The position numbers were made by a program, and so were the translations under genes. The notes below the pieces were generated by a model, which saw nothing but the letters and a program-made list of their open reading frames with translations, did not search any database and was not told where the DNA came from. 43,023 bases of DNA from DATHSN01 sp035464115 (GTDB lineage Bacteria; Actinomycetota; Acidimicrobiia; Acidimicrobiales; SKKL01). Positions 1-7,219 of the stretch are shown here, piece after piece; the first letter of the stretch is position 1, and each line of letters opens with the position of its first letter. The stretch spans positions 1 through 43,023 of the forward strand of contig DATHSN010000370.1 in assembly GCA_035464115.1 (NCBI GenBank). Direction: 5' to 3'.

Positions 1-348
1 GTCCCGCGGTTCGAGGAACACCTCGCCACCTTCGGCCGCCACCGGTGTGGCGGCCGTGTCGTCGTCTCCGGCGCGAGAGAGCACCACGGCCGCGCCGGCG
101 ATGACGAGGCCGACCACGGCGATCACGAGCGGGACCGGCACCGGTGAGCGCCGTGCCGGCGCACCGGCCAGTGGCGGCGGGGCGGCCGGCGGCGGGGCGG
201 CCGGCGCGACGGGCGGCACGGCCTCACCTGACGGGACGGCCTGGTCGGGCGGAGCCTCGGGATCCCACACCCGTGCTCCACAGCTCCCGCAGAACGTGTC
301 GTCGGGCTGCAGCGGCGCACCACAGTCGGCACAGAACCGAGCGGTCAT
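1..348 (-). CDS. Zinc-ribbon membrane protein, C-terminus outside window (partial)
   Basis: The frame is open from an ATG at 348 to the window edge, giving 116 codons with no stop. A good Shine-Dalgarno (GGGAGG) lies just upstream. Residues 6, 9, 20 and 23 are cysteines in a CxxCG...CxxCG pattern, which is a short zinc ribbon of the kind found at the N-terminus of many bacterial membrane proteins. A Pro/Ala-rich linker follows (about 30-70), then one predicted membrane helix (about 72-90), then an acidic stretch. This suggests a cytoplasmic zinc ribbon tethered to the membrane with an outer domain that is not visible here. The function is unknown, since zinc ribbons of this kind occur in unrelated proteins. 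Confidence 0.8.
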   Translation of the reverse strand, partial: MTARFCADCGAPLQPDDTFCGSCGARVWDPEAPPDQAVPSGEAVPPVAPAAPPPAAPPPLAGAPARRSPVPVPLVIAVVGLVIAGAAVVLSRAGDDDTAATPVAAEGGEVFLEPRD

Positions 349-416
349 CGCACACCTCCCTGAGCGGCGGCAGCGTACGGCCGCCGTCACTCCCCTCCCA
401 GAGGCGCGGGGCCACC

Positions 417-433
417 ACGAACGGGACGTTCGT
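417..433. promoter_or_regulatory. Perfect inverted repeat between divergent genes
   Basis: Arms ACGAACG and CGTTCGT are separated by three bases, in the gap between the zinc-ribbon gene and the exported-protein gene. It could be an operator for either divergent gene. The spacing does not fit the CGAAC-N4-GTTCG SOS box. Confidence 0.35.
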
Positions 434-500
434 CCGGGACCTTCGAGACGGGTCGACCGGGGTCGACGGGTGTGCGATGCAACCGGCGGGAGGAGGTCCC

Positions 501-1067
501 ATGGCCACGCTCGTGAGACGGCTGCTGATCGGCACCGTCGGGATCCTCACCGCGGTCGTCGCCGTCACCCTCCCGGCGACCGCGCAGTCGGGGTGCACGG
601 CCACGATCGACGGCATCGACGTCACCACGGCCCACAGCCCCAAGTCGGCGATCCGCGTCGACGCCGACGCCACCATCGCCGTGGCCGGGCAGGCCCCGGG
701 ACCGATCACGGGCTACCAGGTCGACATGGTCTTCGGCCCGTTCTCGTTCACCGCCGCGGACGGCACGGTGACCGGTGGCGACACGGGCTACTCGACCACG
801 GTCGACGTGGGTGACTACGCCCGCTTCGGCGTGGGCCTCTACCGGGTGGAGGGCCGCACGACCGGCACCGTGTGCGACGAGTGGACCTACGTCGAGGTCG
901 TCGGCCGCAGCCCGCTCAGCACGTTGGCCGGGGCGATCGGTGCCGGTGCGGCCATCGCGGGCCTGACCGGGATGGCCACCGCCGCCACCGGCGCGGCGAA
1001 GGCGGGTCGTGCCGCCGCCGGGGCGTCGACGACCAGCACCGCGTCCGGGACGGGAGGTCCGTCATGA
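501..1067 (+). CDS. Exported protein of unknown function
   Basis: The protein has 188 residues. I chose the ATG at 501 because AGGAGG lies at 491-496 and a typical signal peptide begins there: two arginines, a hydrophobic core, and a likely cleavage after the ATA near residue 28. The mature domain is small and probably all-beta, with two cysteines (32 and 125) that could form a disulfide. Residues about 139-165 are a Gly/Ala-rich hydrophobic segment that could anchor the C-terminus in the membrane. The stop overlaps the next start by four bases (ATGA), so the two genes are likely co-translated. I recognise no family. Confidence 0.75.
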   Translation: MATLVRRLLIGTVGILTAVVAVTLPATAQSGCTATIDGIDVTTAHSPKSAIRVDADATIAVAGQAPGPITGYQVDMVFGPFSFTAADGTVTGGDTGYSTTVDVGDYARFGVGLYRVEGRTTGTVCDEWTYVEVVGRSPLSTLAGAIGAGAAIAGLTGMATAATGAAKAGRAAAGASTTSTASGTGGPS

Positions 1068-1255
1068 CCGCCACCGCGTGGCGCGGGGCCCTGTCGGGCG
1101 CGCTGGCCGGGTTCGGCATCGCCGTGCTCCTCCAGCAGTACGCCGTCGTCCCACTCACCACGCTCGTGCTCATCGGCGTCCCGCTGGGCCTGGCCCTCGT
1201 CGGCCTCGCCCTCGGGTGGCCCCGCCGGGCTCACGCCCCCGACGCCGGGACCTGA
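1064..1255 (+). CDS. Small two-helix membrane protein
   Basis: The protein has 63 residues and starts at the ATG of an ATGA overlap with the preceding exported protein. Two hydrophobic segments (about residues 9-30 and 32-52) suggest a hairpin membrane protein with a short charged tail. The tight coupling suggests that it works with the exported partner, for example as a membrane subunit, but I see no family signature. The last 25 bases overlap the convergent oxidoreductase gene. Confidence 0.6.
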   Translation: MTATAWRGALSGALAGFGIAVLLQQYAVVPLTTLVLIGVPLGLALVGLALGWPRRAHAPDAGT

Positions 1256-2370
1256 TCCCAGAGGTCGTCGGGCAGGCCCAGCTCGTCGAGGTGGACCACC
1301 CGACCCTCGTCGATGGCGAGGTGGGCGGCGACGCCCATGGCCACCGACCGCACGCCCTGGTCGCCGTCGACCAGCGGCGGGGCCCCGCGCCGGATCGCCT
1401 CCCCCATGGCGAGGTGCTCGAGGAACGTGGCGCCGTGGTGGCCGCCCTGCTCGAGCACCCGGTCGTCGTCGGGCACGTCGATCCGCTCGACGGGCCAGTC
1501 GGGGCCGCGACCGCCCCGCACCAGCTGCGGTCGGCGGCCCCGGAGGAACTCCATGAACCCCGGGAGCATCACCTCGACCTTGCCCTCGGACCCGGTGGCC
1601 GTGAGCTCCTGCTCCCAACGCGAGCCCTCGGCGAACATGCACAGGTCGAGCAGGGCCCGCTGGCCGCCGTCGTAGTCGACGATGACGAACGCGTTGTCGA
1701 GGATGTCGGGCACCTCACCGCCGTAGCGCTCGTCGAGGTGGTTCACGTCCTGGGCGCCCGACCCCATCACCCGCACCGGCCGGCCGGGCAGCGCCTGGTT
1801 CATCAGGTCGAAGAAGTGGCAGCACTTCTCGACGAGCGTGCCGCCGGTGTTGCGGGAGAACCGGTTCCAGTCGCCCACCTTCACGAGGAACGGGTTGCGG
1901 TGCTCGCGGACGAACAGCATCGTCACGTCGCCGGCGACGCCCGCCCGCACCTCACCGAGGAAGCGGTCGACGGCGGGGATGAACCGGTACTCGAGGCCCA
2001 CCCACACCATCCCGGCGTGGTCCCGCGCCCGCTCCCGCACGTGGAGGGCGTCGGCGACGGTGGTGCACAGCGGCTTCTCGACCAGCACGTGCAGGTCGGT
2101 GTCCCACACCGGCTCGAGGGCGTCGCGGTGGGTGTGGTTCGGCGAGGCGACCACCACCACGTCGAGGTCGTCGCGAGCGAGCAGCTCGCGGGCGTCGGCG
2201 TAGGTGTCGATCTCGCCCTCGGCCGCCGCCGTCGCCCACTCGCGCGAGCGCGGGACCGGGTCGGCGGCCGCCACCGGACGAGCGCCGGGCAGGGCGCGCA
2301 GCGAGCGGATGTGCTCGCAGCCCATCATCCCCGTACCGATGATCCCGTAGCGCAGCTCGTCGTCGCCCAT
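1231..2370 (-). CDS. Gfo/Idh/MocA family oxidoreductase
   Basis: The protein has 379 residues, the normal size for this NAD(P)-dependent sugar/polyol dehydrogenase-like family. The N-terminal Rossmann fold carries a GTGMMG glycine motif (about 12-17). The conserved EKP of the family, whose lysine contacts substrate and cofactor, is at 98-100. The C-terminal half has the beta-sheet substrate domain. The ATG at 2370 has a strong GGGGAGGA ribosome site and is preferred over the long upstream open frame. It diverges from an LLM-family gene with about 60 bases between them, so the two may share control. The substrate cannot be told from sequence. Confidence 0.9.
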   Translation of the reverse strand: MGDDELRYGIIGTGMMGCEHIRSLRALPGARPVAAADPVPRSREWATAAAEGEIDTYADARELLARDDLDVVVVASPNHTHRDALEPVWDTDLHVLVEKPLCTTVADALHVRERARDHAGMVWVGLEYRFIPAVDRFLGEVRAGVAGDVTMLFVREHRNPFLVKVGDWNRFSRNTGGTLVEKCCHFFDLMNQALPGRPVRVMGSGAQDVNHLDERYGGEVPDILDNAFVIVDYDGGQRALLDLCMFAEGSRWEQELTATGSEGKVEVMLPGFMEFLRGRRPQLVRGGRGPDWPVERIDVPDDDRVLEQGGHHGATFLEHLAMGEAIRRGAPPLVDGDQGVRSVAMGVAAHLAIDEGRVVHLDELGLPDDLWDQVPASGA

Positions 2371-2418
2371 GAGTCCTCCCCCCGCTGTCCGTCGCAGAGC
2401 CTGCCACCGCACCAGCGG

Positions 2419-2424
2419 TAGCGT
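2419..2424 (+). promoter_or_regulatory. Probable -10 box, leaderless start
   Basis: TAGCGT (TANNNT type) ends six bases before the ATG at 2431, and there is no Shine-Dalgarno. Transcription would begin at or next to the start codon. No convincing -35 is visible. Confidence 0.45.
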
Positions 2425-2430
2425 CGCCCC

Positions 2431-3300
2431 ATGACCGGACCCGACGCACCGCTCCGCATCGGCGTCTCGCCGTCGGGCACCACCCGTGAGGCGGCCGAGC
2501 GACTGGCGGCCGCCGCCGTCGAGGCCGGGCTCGACACCTTGTGGTTGGGCGACGGCTACCTCGACAACGACGACTTCCCCCTGTGGGCCGGGGGCCTCGA
2601 GAACCTCACCCACCTGGCGTGGCTGGCCGGGCGGTTCCCCACCGCCCGCATCGGGTCGAGCGCCGTGGTGCTGCCGCTGCGCGACCCGCGGTGGGTGGCC
2701 AAGCAGGTGGCCACCCTCGACCAGCTCACCGCCGGCGACCTGGTCGTGGTCGTGGCCCCCGGTTTCTGGCCCGCCGAGTTCGCCCACCGCGGCCTCGACT
2801 TCGCCACCCGCGGCCGGCGCTTCGACCAGCACCTCGACGCGCTCCTCGCCGTCCTCGCCGGCCGCGGCTACGACGGCGACGGGCTCACCATCCCCGCCGA
2901 GGGACGGCTGTCACCCCCGCCCCACACCCCGGGCGGGCCGCCGATCTGGCTGGCCGGTGGCGATCCCACGATGGCCAAGGCCATCGCCCGGGGGCTGCCG
3001 TTCCAGGCGTCGCGCCGCACGCCCGACCAGCTCCGCCCGCTCGCCCGCGAGTTCTTCGACCGGGGCGGCACCGAGCTGGCGCTGCGCATCCGGCTCCAGG
3101 CCGGCGACGCGCCCGCCGCGGGCACCGACGTCGACTGGCAGGCCGTCACCGGCCCGCCCGACGTGCTCGCCGACGCGCTGGCGGCCTACGCCGAGATGGG
3201 TGTCACCGACCTGTCGATCATCCCCGGCCAGACCGACGACGTGAGCCTGCGCACCATCGAGGTCCTCGCCACCGAGGTGCTCCCGCAGCTCGGTTGGTGA
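2431..3300 (+). CDS. LLM class (luciferase-like) oxidoreductase
   Basis: The 289-residue protein has a bacterial-luciferase TIM-barrel pattern: an early beta strand, an AGLDTLWLGDGY segment, then AVVLPLRDP and KQVATLDQLT segments typical of F420-dependent LLM oxidoreductases of actinobacteria. The family uses reduced F420 or FMN to act on varied substrates, and the substrate here is unknown. The ATG start has no ribosome site but has a -10-like box six bases upstream. It is the first of three LLM genes within 3.5 kb. F420 rather than FMN is an inference from the host group. Confidence 0.85.
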   Translation: MTGPDAPLRIGVSPSGTTREAAERLAAAAVEAGLDTLWLGDGYLDNDDFPLWAGGLENLTHLAWLAGRFPTARIGSSAVVLPLRDPRWVAKQVATLDQLTAGDLVVVVAPGFWPAEFAHRGLDFATRGRRFDQHLDALLAVLAGRGYDGDGLTIPAEGRLSPPPHTPGGPPIWLAGGDPTMAKAIARGLPFQASRRTPDQLRPLAREFFDRGGTELALRIRLQAGDAPAAGTDVDWQAVTGPPDVLADALAAYAEMGVTDLSIIPGQTDDVSLRTIEVLATEVLPQLGW

Positions 3301-3310
3301 GGGCGCTCCG

Positions 3311-3898
3311 TCAGCGGGCCCGGTCGGTGGCCGGCACCGCCCGGGTGGCCTCGTGGACGGTGCCCATGGTGGAGCGCAGACCCAAGCCCATCACCACCCG
3401 GTTGATGTAGCAGTAGTAGGCCACCAGGTCGTTGAGGTCGAGCAGGTCGAGGTCGTCGAGCCCGTGGGCGCGCAGCTCGTCGAGGTCGGACTCCACCATG
3501 TCGGCGGGGCGGGTGGTGAGCTTGGCCGCGTGGGCGCAGATGGCGTCGAGGCGGGCGTCGCCGGTGCTGACCCGGCCGGGATCGGCCGCCACCGCCGCGA
3601 GCAGCTCGTCGTCGACGCCGAGCGACCCCAGCTTGAGCCGCAACCCCGATGCGCAGTGATCGGTGCCGTTGAGCGACGACGTGACGAAGCACGCCATCTG
3701 GCGCTCCACCGGCGACAGCGACGACGGGCAGCGCTCGACGACCTGGTAGAGCCGGAGCCGCTCCTCGACGATCTCGGGGTAGAGGCTGCCGAGCATGGTG
3801 AACTCGGCGGGCTCACCCAGGCTGGCGGCCTGCCAGTCGTAGGCGTCGCGCAGCAGTCCCTCGGCGTCGTCCCAGGCGACGGTGCGGATCCAGGTCAC
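3311..3898 (-). CDS. AhpD-like / carboxymuconolactone decarboxylase-fold protein
   Basis: The protein has 195 residues and begins with a GTG at 3898 that has GGGAGGG just upstream. The longer open frame has no better start. It resembles the peroxidase-related AhpD-like group: SPVERQMACFVTSSLN, then a short segment with one cysteine, then AYYCYINRVVMGLG. The usual CxxC of AhpD is reduced to a single Cys in a DHC context, so classic disulfide peroxidase chemistry is doubtful. It lies convergent to one LLM gene and divergent from another, which suggests a related metabolic role. Confidence 0.8.
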   Translation of the reverse strand: MTWIRTVAWDDAEGLLRDAYDWQAASLGEPAEFTMLGSLYPEIVEERLRLYQVVERCPSSLSPVERQMACFVTSSLNGTDHCASGLRLKLGSLGVDDELLAAVAADPGRVSTGDARLDAICAHAAKLTTRPADMVESDLDELRAHGLDDLDLLDLNDLVAYYCYINRVVMGLGLRSTMGTVHEATRAVPATDRAR

Positions 3899-3956
3899 GG
3901 TGCCCTCCCGGCCCGGAGTCGACGGCGACCGGGCTGCGGCTGCCATGATCGCACCG

Positions 3957-4955
3957 ATGTCCGCCCCTCTCCCCGCCACCGGCGTGTGGCTCTTCCCCGA
4001 GGCGCCCGCGCCCGAGCTGGTCGCGGCGGCCGAGCACGCCGAGGCGCTCGGGTTCGACGAGTGGTGGCTCGGCGACGAGGGGCCGGCCCGCGAGCCGTTC
4101 GCCGTGCTCGCCGCCGCCGCGGTGCGGACCCGACGCATCCTGCTCGCGGTCGGCATCGCCAACCCCTACACCCGCCATCCGGGCCTCACCGCCGCCACCG
4201 CGCTCACCGTCCACGAGCTCTCGGGTGGTCGGGCCATCCTCGGCGTGGGGGCCGGCGGCGGCCTCACGCTCGACCCGTTCGAGCTCGACGCCCCCCGCCC
4301 GCTCGCCGCGGTGGAGCGCATGATCCGTCTCGCCCGCGCCGTCGCCGACGACGACAGCACCGAGGGCTACCGCCCGCCGGAGCACCGCATCACCTCTGAC
4401 GACGTCGGCGTGGCCCTGCCCGTCTACGTGGGGGCCCGCGGCGAACGGCTGAACCGGCTGGCGTCGCGGGTGGCCGACGGCGCGTTCGTGGCCGGCCTGC
4501 CCCCGGTGCGCCTCGACGAGGTCATCGGGTGGGTGCGCTCGGTGCGTCCGGTGCGCGTGGCGCTCTACCCCAGCGTGGCGTTCGACGAGCACGAGATCGA
4601 GCGGAGCCGCCCCCAGATGATCTGGGCGCTGGTGAACACCCCCGACGCCACCCGTGCCGCCCTCGGCCTCGATGGCGCCGAGCTCTGCGCCGCGGCCGAC
4701 GCGCTGCGCGCCGGCGACGAGCGCCCGGCCCGACGGATCATGACCGACGAGCTGCTCGCCGAGGTGCTCCTCACCGGGGCCCCCGACGTGGTGGGACGAC
4801 GCCTCGCCGACCTGGTCCGGCGGCACCGCCCCGACAGCATCGGCCTCGCCCTGCTGCAACGCGATCTCACCACCGCCATCGACCGCTGCGCCGAGGCGAT
4901 GGACGCGATGCGCACCGCGCTCACCGACGGTGCCCGGGCCGGGACCACGCCATGA
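3957..4955 (+). CDS. LLM class (luciferase-like) oxidoreductase
   Basis: This is a 332-residue TIM-barrel flavin/F420 oxidoreductase. It shows the LLM landmarks EALGFDEWWLGDE, RRILLAVGIANPYTRHP and a glycine-rich GVGAGGG loop. ATGs at 3945 and 3957 are both in frame. I prefer 3957 because a CATGAT box ends seven bases upstream, as in other leaderless genes of this window, and neither start has a Shine-Dalgarno. The stop overlaps the next LLM gene by four bases (ATGA), so the pair is one translational unit and may form a heteromer or act in sequence. Confidence 0.85.
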   Translation: MSAPLPATGVWLFPEAPAPELVAAAEHAEALGFDEWWLGDEGPAREPFAVLAAAAVRTRRILLAVGIANPYTRHPGLTAATALTVHELSGGRAILGVGAGGGLTLDPFELDAPRPLAAVERMIRLARAVADDDSTEGYRPPEHRITSDDVGVALPVYVGARGERLNRLASRVADGAFVAGLPPVRLDEVIGWVRSVRPVRVALYPSVAFDEHEIERSRPQMIWALVNTPDATRAALGLDGAELCAAADALRAGDERPARRIMTDELLAEVLLTGAPDVVGRRLADLVRRHRPDSIGLALLQRDLTTAIDRCAEAMDAMRTALTDGARAGTTP

Positions 4956-5902
4956 CCATCGGCGTCATCGGTCACGTCCCCAACCCCACCGTCGCCGACG
5001 CCGTCGCCCTGGCCCGGGTGGCCGAGACCGAGGGCGCCCACTGGATCGGCTTCGCCGACGCGTTCTGGTGGCGCGACGTGTGGCTGCTGCTGGGCGAGGT
5101 CGCCCGCGCCACCGAGCGCATCGAGGTGGGGCCGGGGATGACCAACCCCTACCTGCGCCACCCGTTCCACACCGTGTCCGCGCTGGCCACCCTCCAGGAG
5201 ATGGCCCCGGGCCGGGTGGGCGTCGGCATCGCCGCCGGGGGGTCCGAGGTCACCGGCGCCGCCGGGCTGTCGCGCCACGACGCCGCGACGCGCATCGCCG
5301 AGCTGGTCGCCCTCAGCCGCCGGGTCGGCGACGGCGGCCCGCTCGACCCGGGCACCGGCAAGCCGCTCGAGCTGGCGCTGCGACCCCTCCCGGTCCTCGT
5401 CGCCGGGCGGGGCGACCGCGTCCTCGCCACCGCGGGCGAGGTGGCCGACCGGGTGCTGCTGTGGTCGGTGCCCGACAGCGATCTCGACCGCTCGGTCGCG
5501 CAGGTCGAGGCCGGCATCGCCCGCCGTCGCGACGGCTCGCGCCCCGAGCTGGTGTGGGCGCCGCTCGTGGCGCTGGGCGACCACGACCGCCACCAGGTCC
5601 GGCGCATCGCGGTCTACGCCAGCATCAACGGCGCCCCGCACCTGCGCCGCCGGTGGGGGCTCTCACCCGACGACGTCGCGGCCATCCGGGCCGATCTCGT
5701 GCGCGGCGCCTGGGACGACGCCGTCGACCGCGTGCCCGAGCGCGCCATCGCCGACCTGGTGCACGCCGACGCCGACCCCGACGTCGTCGCCGACCGGGCG
5801 CGACGCATCGGGGCCACCGGGATCGCCGTCCCCGGCTTCGACCCCGCCTCGCTCCCCGCCCGCGTGCGCTGGGCCACCGAGGTGCACGACCGCCTGAGGT
5901 GA
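4952..5902 (+). CDS. LLM class (luciferase-like) oxidoreductase
   Basis: The protein has 316 residues and starts in an ATGA overlap with the preceding LLM gene. It has the same fold signature: GAHWIGFADAFWWRD, ERIEVGPGMTNPYLRHP and GRVGVGIAAGG. It shares the TNPYLRHP/ANPYTRHP loop with its neighbour, so the two are probably old duplicates. By family it is a reduced-F420- or FMN-dependent oxidoreductase. The substrate is unknown. Confidence 0.85.
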   Translation: MTIGVIGHVPNPTVADAVALARVAETEGAHWIGFADAFWWRDVWLLLGEVARATERIEVGPGMTNPYLRHPFHTVSALATLQEMAPGRVGVGIAAGGSEVTGAAGLSRHDAATRIAELVALSRRVGDGGPLDPGTGKPLELALRPLPVLVAGRGDRVLATAGEVADRVLLWSVPDSDLDRSVAQVEAGIARRRDGSRPELVWAPLVALGDHDRHQVRRIAVYASINGAPHLRRRWGLSPDDVAAIRADLVRGAWDDAVDRVPERAIADLVHADADPDVVADRARRIGATGIAVPGFDPASLPARVRWATEVHDRLR

Positions 5903-5927
5903 CCACGGTCACCGTACGGCGTACACT
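5898..5927 (+). promoter_or_regulatory. Promoter with operator-like dyad before GGDEF gene
   Basis: GTGACC at 5899-5904 (four of six to TTGACA) and TACACT at 5922-5927 are separated by 17 bases. The -35 lies inside an inverted repeat, GGTGACC-AC-GGTCACC (5898-5913). It overlaps the end of the preceding LLM gene and would give a leader of about 40 bases to the GTG at 5974. Confidence 0.5.
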
Positions 5928-5973
5928 CGACCGATTCCGCGCCGACCACGCGACGCGGCGGGAGGTGACGGCG

Positions 5974-7209
5974 GTGCGGACACAGCTCGAGCAGCTGGTC
6001 GAGGGCGCGGAGCTCGTGGTGGCGCGCGACCGGACCGCCCGGGCCATCGCGGTGCCACTCCTCGGGGTCGCCGTCCCCGCCGGGGTCGATCCCATCCACC
6101 TCGGCGCCATCGCCGGGCTCGCCGAATGGGCCCCGTCCGACCGACGCCTCGCGGCCCGCACGTGGGGCGAAGCCCTCAGCCGTCCGGGCGAGCTCCTCGA
6201 CGCCCAGATCGGCATGTACGGCCCCGGCGGCATCCGCCCGTGCGAGGTGCGGTTCCTCAACCTGCTCGACGACCCCGACGTGGGCGCCATGCTCATCGCG
6301 GTCACGCCCGTGGGCCCGTTCGAGCCGGCCCCCGCCGAACCTCCGCCGGCCGAGCGCCACGTCGCCCCCACCTGGATCATGCAACGGCTCGATGAAGGCG
6401 GCCGGGTGCTCGGTACCGAGGGCATGGTCCACGAGCTCCTCGGACGACCCCCTGGCGAGGTCGTCGACCGGCTCGTGATCGACTTCGTCCACCCCGACGA
6501 TCTCGGCGCCGCCGCCGACCTCTGGAACACCCTGGCCACCGAGCCCGGCTCCACCCGCTCGCTGGTGCACCGCGTGGTGCACCCCGACGGTGGCTGGCGG
6601 TGGGTCGAGTCCACCGTGATGCACCGCATCGAGCAGACCGGCGAGATCCTCGTGATCGCCCACGACGTCACCGAGCGCATCCGCCGCGAGCAGGAGCTCG
6701 AAGCGGCCGCCGCCACCGATCCGCTCACCGGCCTGCCCAACCGCCGTGAGGTCGTGGCCGAGCTCGAGCGGCGCCTCGACGACCTCGACGACACCGCCGC
6801 GGTGCTGTTCGTCGACCTCGACGGCTTCAAGGTGGTCAACGACCTGTGGGGTCACCGCACCGGCGACTGGGCCCTCCAGGTGGTGGCCGACCGACTCCGG
6901 GAATCGGTCCGCCCCGGCGACGTGGTCGGCCGCTGGGGTGGCGACGAGTTCGTCGTGGTCTGCCGCGGCGTCGACGAGGTCGCCCTCGACGGCGTGGTCC
7001 AGCGCATCCGGGGCGCGCTCGCCCCGGCCATCCCGCTCCAGGGCTCGGCGTGGCGTCCCCATGCCGCCATCGGGGCCGCCCGCTCGCTCCCCGGCGACGA
7101 CGTCGAGGCGCTGCTGCACCGCGCCGACGAGGCCATGTACGAGGTCAAGCGATCGGGGCAGCGGCGTCGGGCCGACGACCTCACCCGCTGGTCCCACCGC
7201 GAGAGCTGA
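5974..7209 (+). CDS. PAS-GGDEF diguanylate cyclase
   Basis: The protein has 411 residues from the GTG at 5974, chosen because GGAGG lies eight bases upstream and a good promoter sits at 5898-5927. A GTG at 5899 in a four-base overlap with the LLM gene is the alternative. An N-terminal segment (1-115) of PAS-like character is followed by a PAS domain (about 135-235; HPDD and HPDGGWRWVES motifs). The GGDEF domain (about 245-400) has an intact GGDEF at 322-326 and an inhibitory RxxD site at 313-316. It should make cyclic-di-GMP from two GTP with product feedback. No EAL domain is present. Confidence 0.88.
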   Translation: MRTQLEQLVEGAELVVARDRTARAIAVPLLGVAVPAGVDPIHLGAIAGLAEWAPSDRRLAARTWGEALSRPGELLDAQIGMYGPGGIRPCEVRFLNLLDDPDVGAMLIAVTPVGPFEPAPAEPPPAERHVAPTWIMQRLDEGGRVLGTEGMVHELLGRPPGEVVDRLVIDFVHPDDLGAAADLWNTLATEPGSTRSLVHRVVHPDGGWRWVESTVMHRIEQTGEILVIAHDVTERIRREQELEAAAATDPLTGLPNRREVVAELERRLDDLDDTAAVLFVDLDGFKVVNDLWGHRTGDWALQVVADRLRESVRPGDVVGRWGGDEFVVVCRGVDEVALDGVVQRIRGALAPAIPLQGSAWRPHAAIGAARSLPGDDVEALLHRADEAMYEVKRSGQRRRADDLTRWSHRES

Positions 7210-7219
7210 CCGAGGTCAG
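7206..7219. terminator. Small hairpin holding both convergent stop codons
   Basis: CTGACC-GA-GGTCAG is a perfect inverted repeat. The TGA of the GGDEF gene and the TGA of the opposite beta-propeller gene are each part of an arm. It is short and has no T-run, so termination is possible but weakly supported. Confidence 0.3.

Noticed and set aside
418..432. SOS (LexA) box
   Set aside because: CGAAC and GTTCG are five bases apart, whereas the known box has four.
1009..2421. 470-codon plus-strand frame opposite the Gfo/Idh gene
   Set aside because: Antisense shadow, with no motif and no ribosome site.
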